Below, piece after piece: positions 14,328 through 14,953 of a stretch of 14,953 bases of DNA (the first letter of the stretch is position 1; each line of letters begins with the position of its first letter). This stretch comes from Firmicutes bacterium UBA5449 (GTDB taxonomy: Bacteria; Bacillota; SHA-98; UBA4971): positions 5,277 to 20,229 of the forward strand of contig DIQZ01000002.1 of assembly GCA_002424305.1 (NCBI GenBank). The letters are read 5' to 3'. A model generated the notes under the pieces. The model made no database searches. It worked only from the letters and a program-made list of their open reading frames with translations, and was not told the DNA's origin. The translations under genes were made by a program, and so were the position numbers.

Positions 14328-14953
14328 CCCAACTTGTGGATAGATTCGGACGCAAAATCACATATCTCAGAGTGTCAGTGACAGATAAGTGTAATCTAAG
14401 GTGCATCTACTGCATGCCGGAAGAGGGCGTGCATCTTAAGTCTCACTCTGACATTCTTCGCATCGAGGAACTGGCAAGAATCATCCGTGTTGCATCTCAG
14501 CTTGGAATAACCCATGTTAGACTCACCGGAGGTGAACCTCTGGTAAGGCAGGGAATAGTGACACTTATTTGCTTTCTTTCTGAGATCCCGGATATCCACG
14601 ACATATCTATGACCACTAACGGTCTGCTTCTGCCAAATCTTGCAGCCAGGCTTGGTGAGGCAGGCTTGGATCGGGTGAACATTTCGCTGGACACTCTTAA
14701 ACCTGAGAGATATAAGAAAATTACCAGGTGTGGTGAGCTCAGCTCGGTCCTTGATGGACTAAAGGCCATAGAAGATGTGGGACTTTCGCCGATTAAAATC
14801 AACACAGTAGTGATGAAAGGCGTAAATCATGACGAGGTTCAGGACATAGCCATGCTTACCAAGGAGCACCCTTGGACTGTAAGGTTTATTGAGTTCATGC
14901 CGTTTTGGAATAACGGGTGGAAATTCGGCAGCAGGCATGTAGTGCCTATACGT
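14324..14953 (+). CDS. moaA: GTP 3',8-cyclase MoaA (partial, runs off window end)
   Basis: MoaA is a radical SAM enzyme that starts molybdopterin synthesis by converting GTP to 3',8-cyclo-GTP. The 210 visible codons are open to the window edge, with no stop, so about a third of the usual 320-340 residues is missing. The radical SAM cluster motif CNLRCIYC (Cys23, Cys27, Cys30) follows the MoaA-typical ITYLRVSVTDK. RLTGGEP (about 70-76), SMTTNG, NISLDTL and INTVVMKGVN are also visible, as is RFIEFMPF near the edge. The start ATG overlaps the previous stop as ATGA, indicating translational coupling. The second, C-terminal Fe-S site lies beyond the window. Confidence 0.95.
   Translation, partial: MTQLVDRFGRKITYLRVSVTDKCNLRCIYCMPEEGVHLKSHSDILRIEELARIIRVASQLGITHVRLTGGEPLVRQGIVTLICFLSEIPDIHDISMTTNGLLLPNLAARLGEAGLDRVNISLDTLKPERYKKITRCGELSSVLDGLKAIEDVGLSPIKINTVVMKGVNHDEVQDIAMLTKEHPWTVRFIEFMPFWNNGWKFGSRHVVPIR

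Noticed and set aside
1..14953. CRISPR arrays, insertion sequences, tRNA or rRNA genes, defence systems
   Set aside because: No spaced direct-repeat array, transposase, terminal inverted repeats, tRNA-like cloverleaf or defence-gene domain was recognised on either strand.

Overview
The window is a stretch of bacterial chromosome with every gene on the + strand, packed tightly, with many 0-35 nt overlaps. It looks like an anaerobic, probably spore-related member of the Bacillota (Clostridia-like). The reasons are strong AGGAGG-type ribosome binding sites, frequent TTG starts (5 of 15 genes by my start choices), a LytR-CpsA-Psr cell-wall protein, a SpoIID/LytB-domain protein, and tungsten-cofactor genes. 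This placement is an inference; no marker in the window fixes the genus.

Region 1 (about 172-2533) is a two-gene unit. It holds a class-I glutamine-amidotransferase-like peptidase (C26, gamma-glutamyl hydrolase type) and a D-aminoacylase-type metal-dependent amidohydrolase.

Region 2 (about 2567-8582) starts at a clear extended -10 promoter (TGGTATAAT). The t6A tRNA-modification cluster comes first: tsaE, tsaB, rimI, tsaD. It is followed by an LCP-family cell-wall transferase, a ComB-type 2-phosphosulfolactate phosphatase, and a secreted SpoIID/LytB-domain protein. That last protein ends in an unusual His/Cys/Asp/Glu-rich octapeptide-repeat tail.

Region 3 (about 8591-14953) is a tungsten/molybdenum-pterin cofactor operon. 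Its leader carries a Moco-family riboswitch (8636-8751) whose closing helix contains the ribosome binding site of the first gene. The genes in order are tupA, tupB, tupC (tungstate ABC importer), a stand-alone moeA, a moeA fused to a periplasmic-binding-protein-like domain, and moaA, which runs off the window end. The logic is a closed loop. The importer brings in tungstate, MoaA starts pterin synthesis, the two MoeA-type proteins insert metal, and the cofactor probably represses translation through the riboswitch.

No CRISPR array, insertion sequence, tRNA, rRNA or convincing intrinsic terminator was seen. The most distinctive items are the riboswitch-tungstate operon with its two MoeA forms, the repeat tail of the SpoIID-like protein, and two small unexplained repeat structures in the intergenic gaps at 8591-8619 and 12331-12380.
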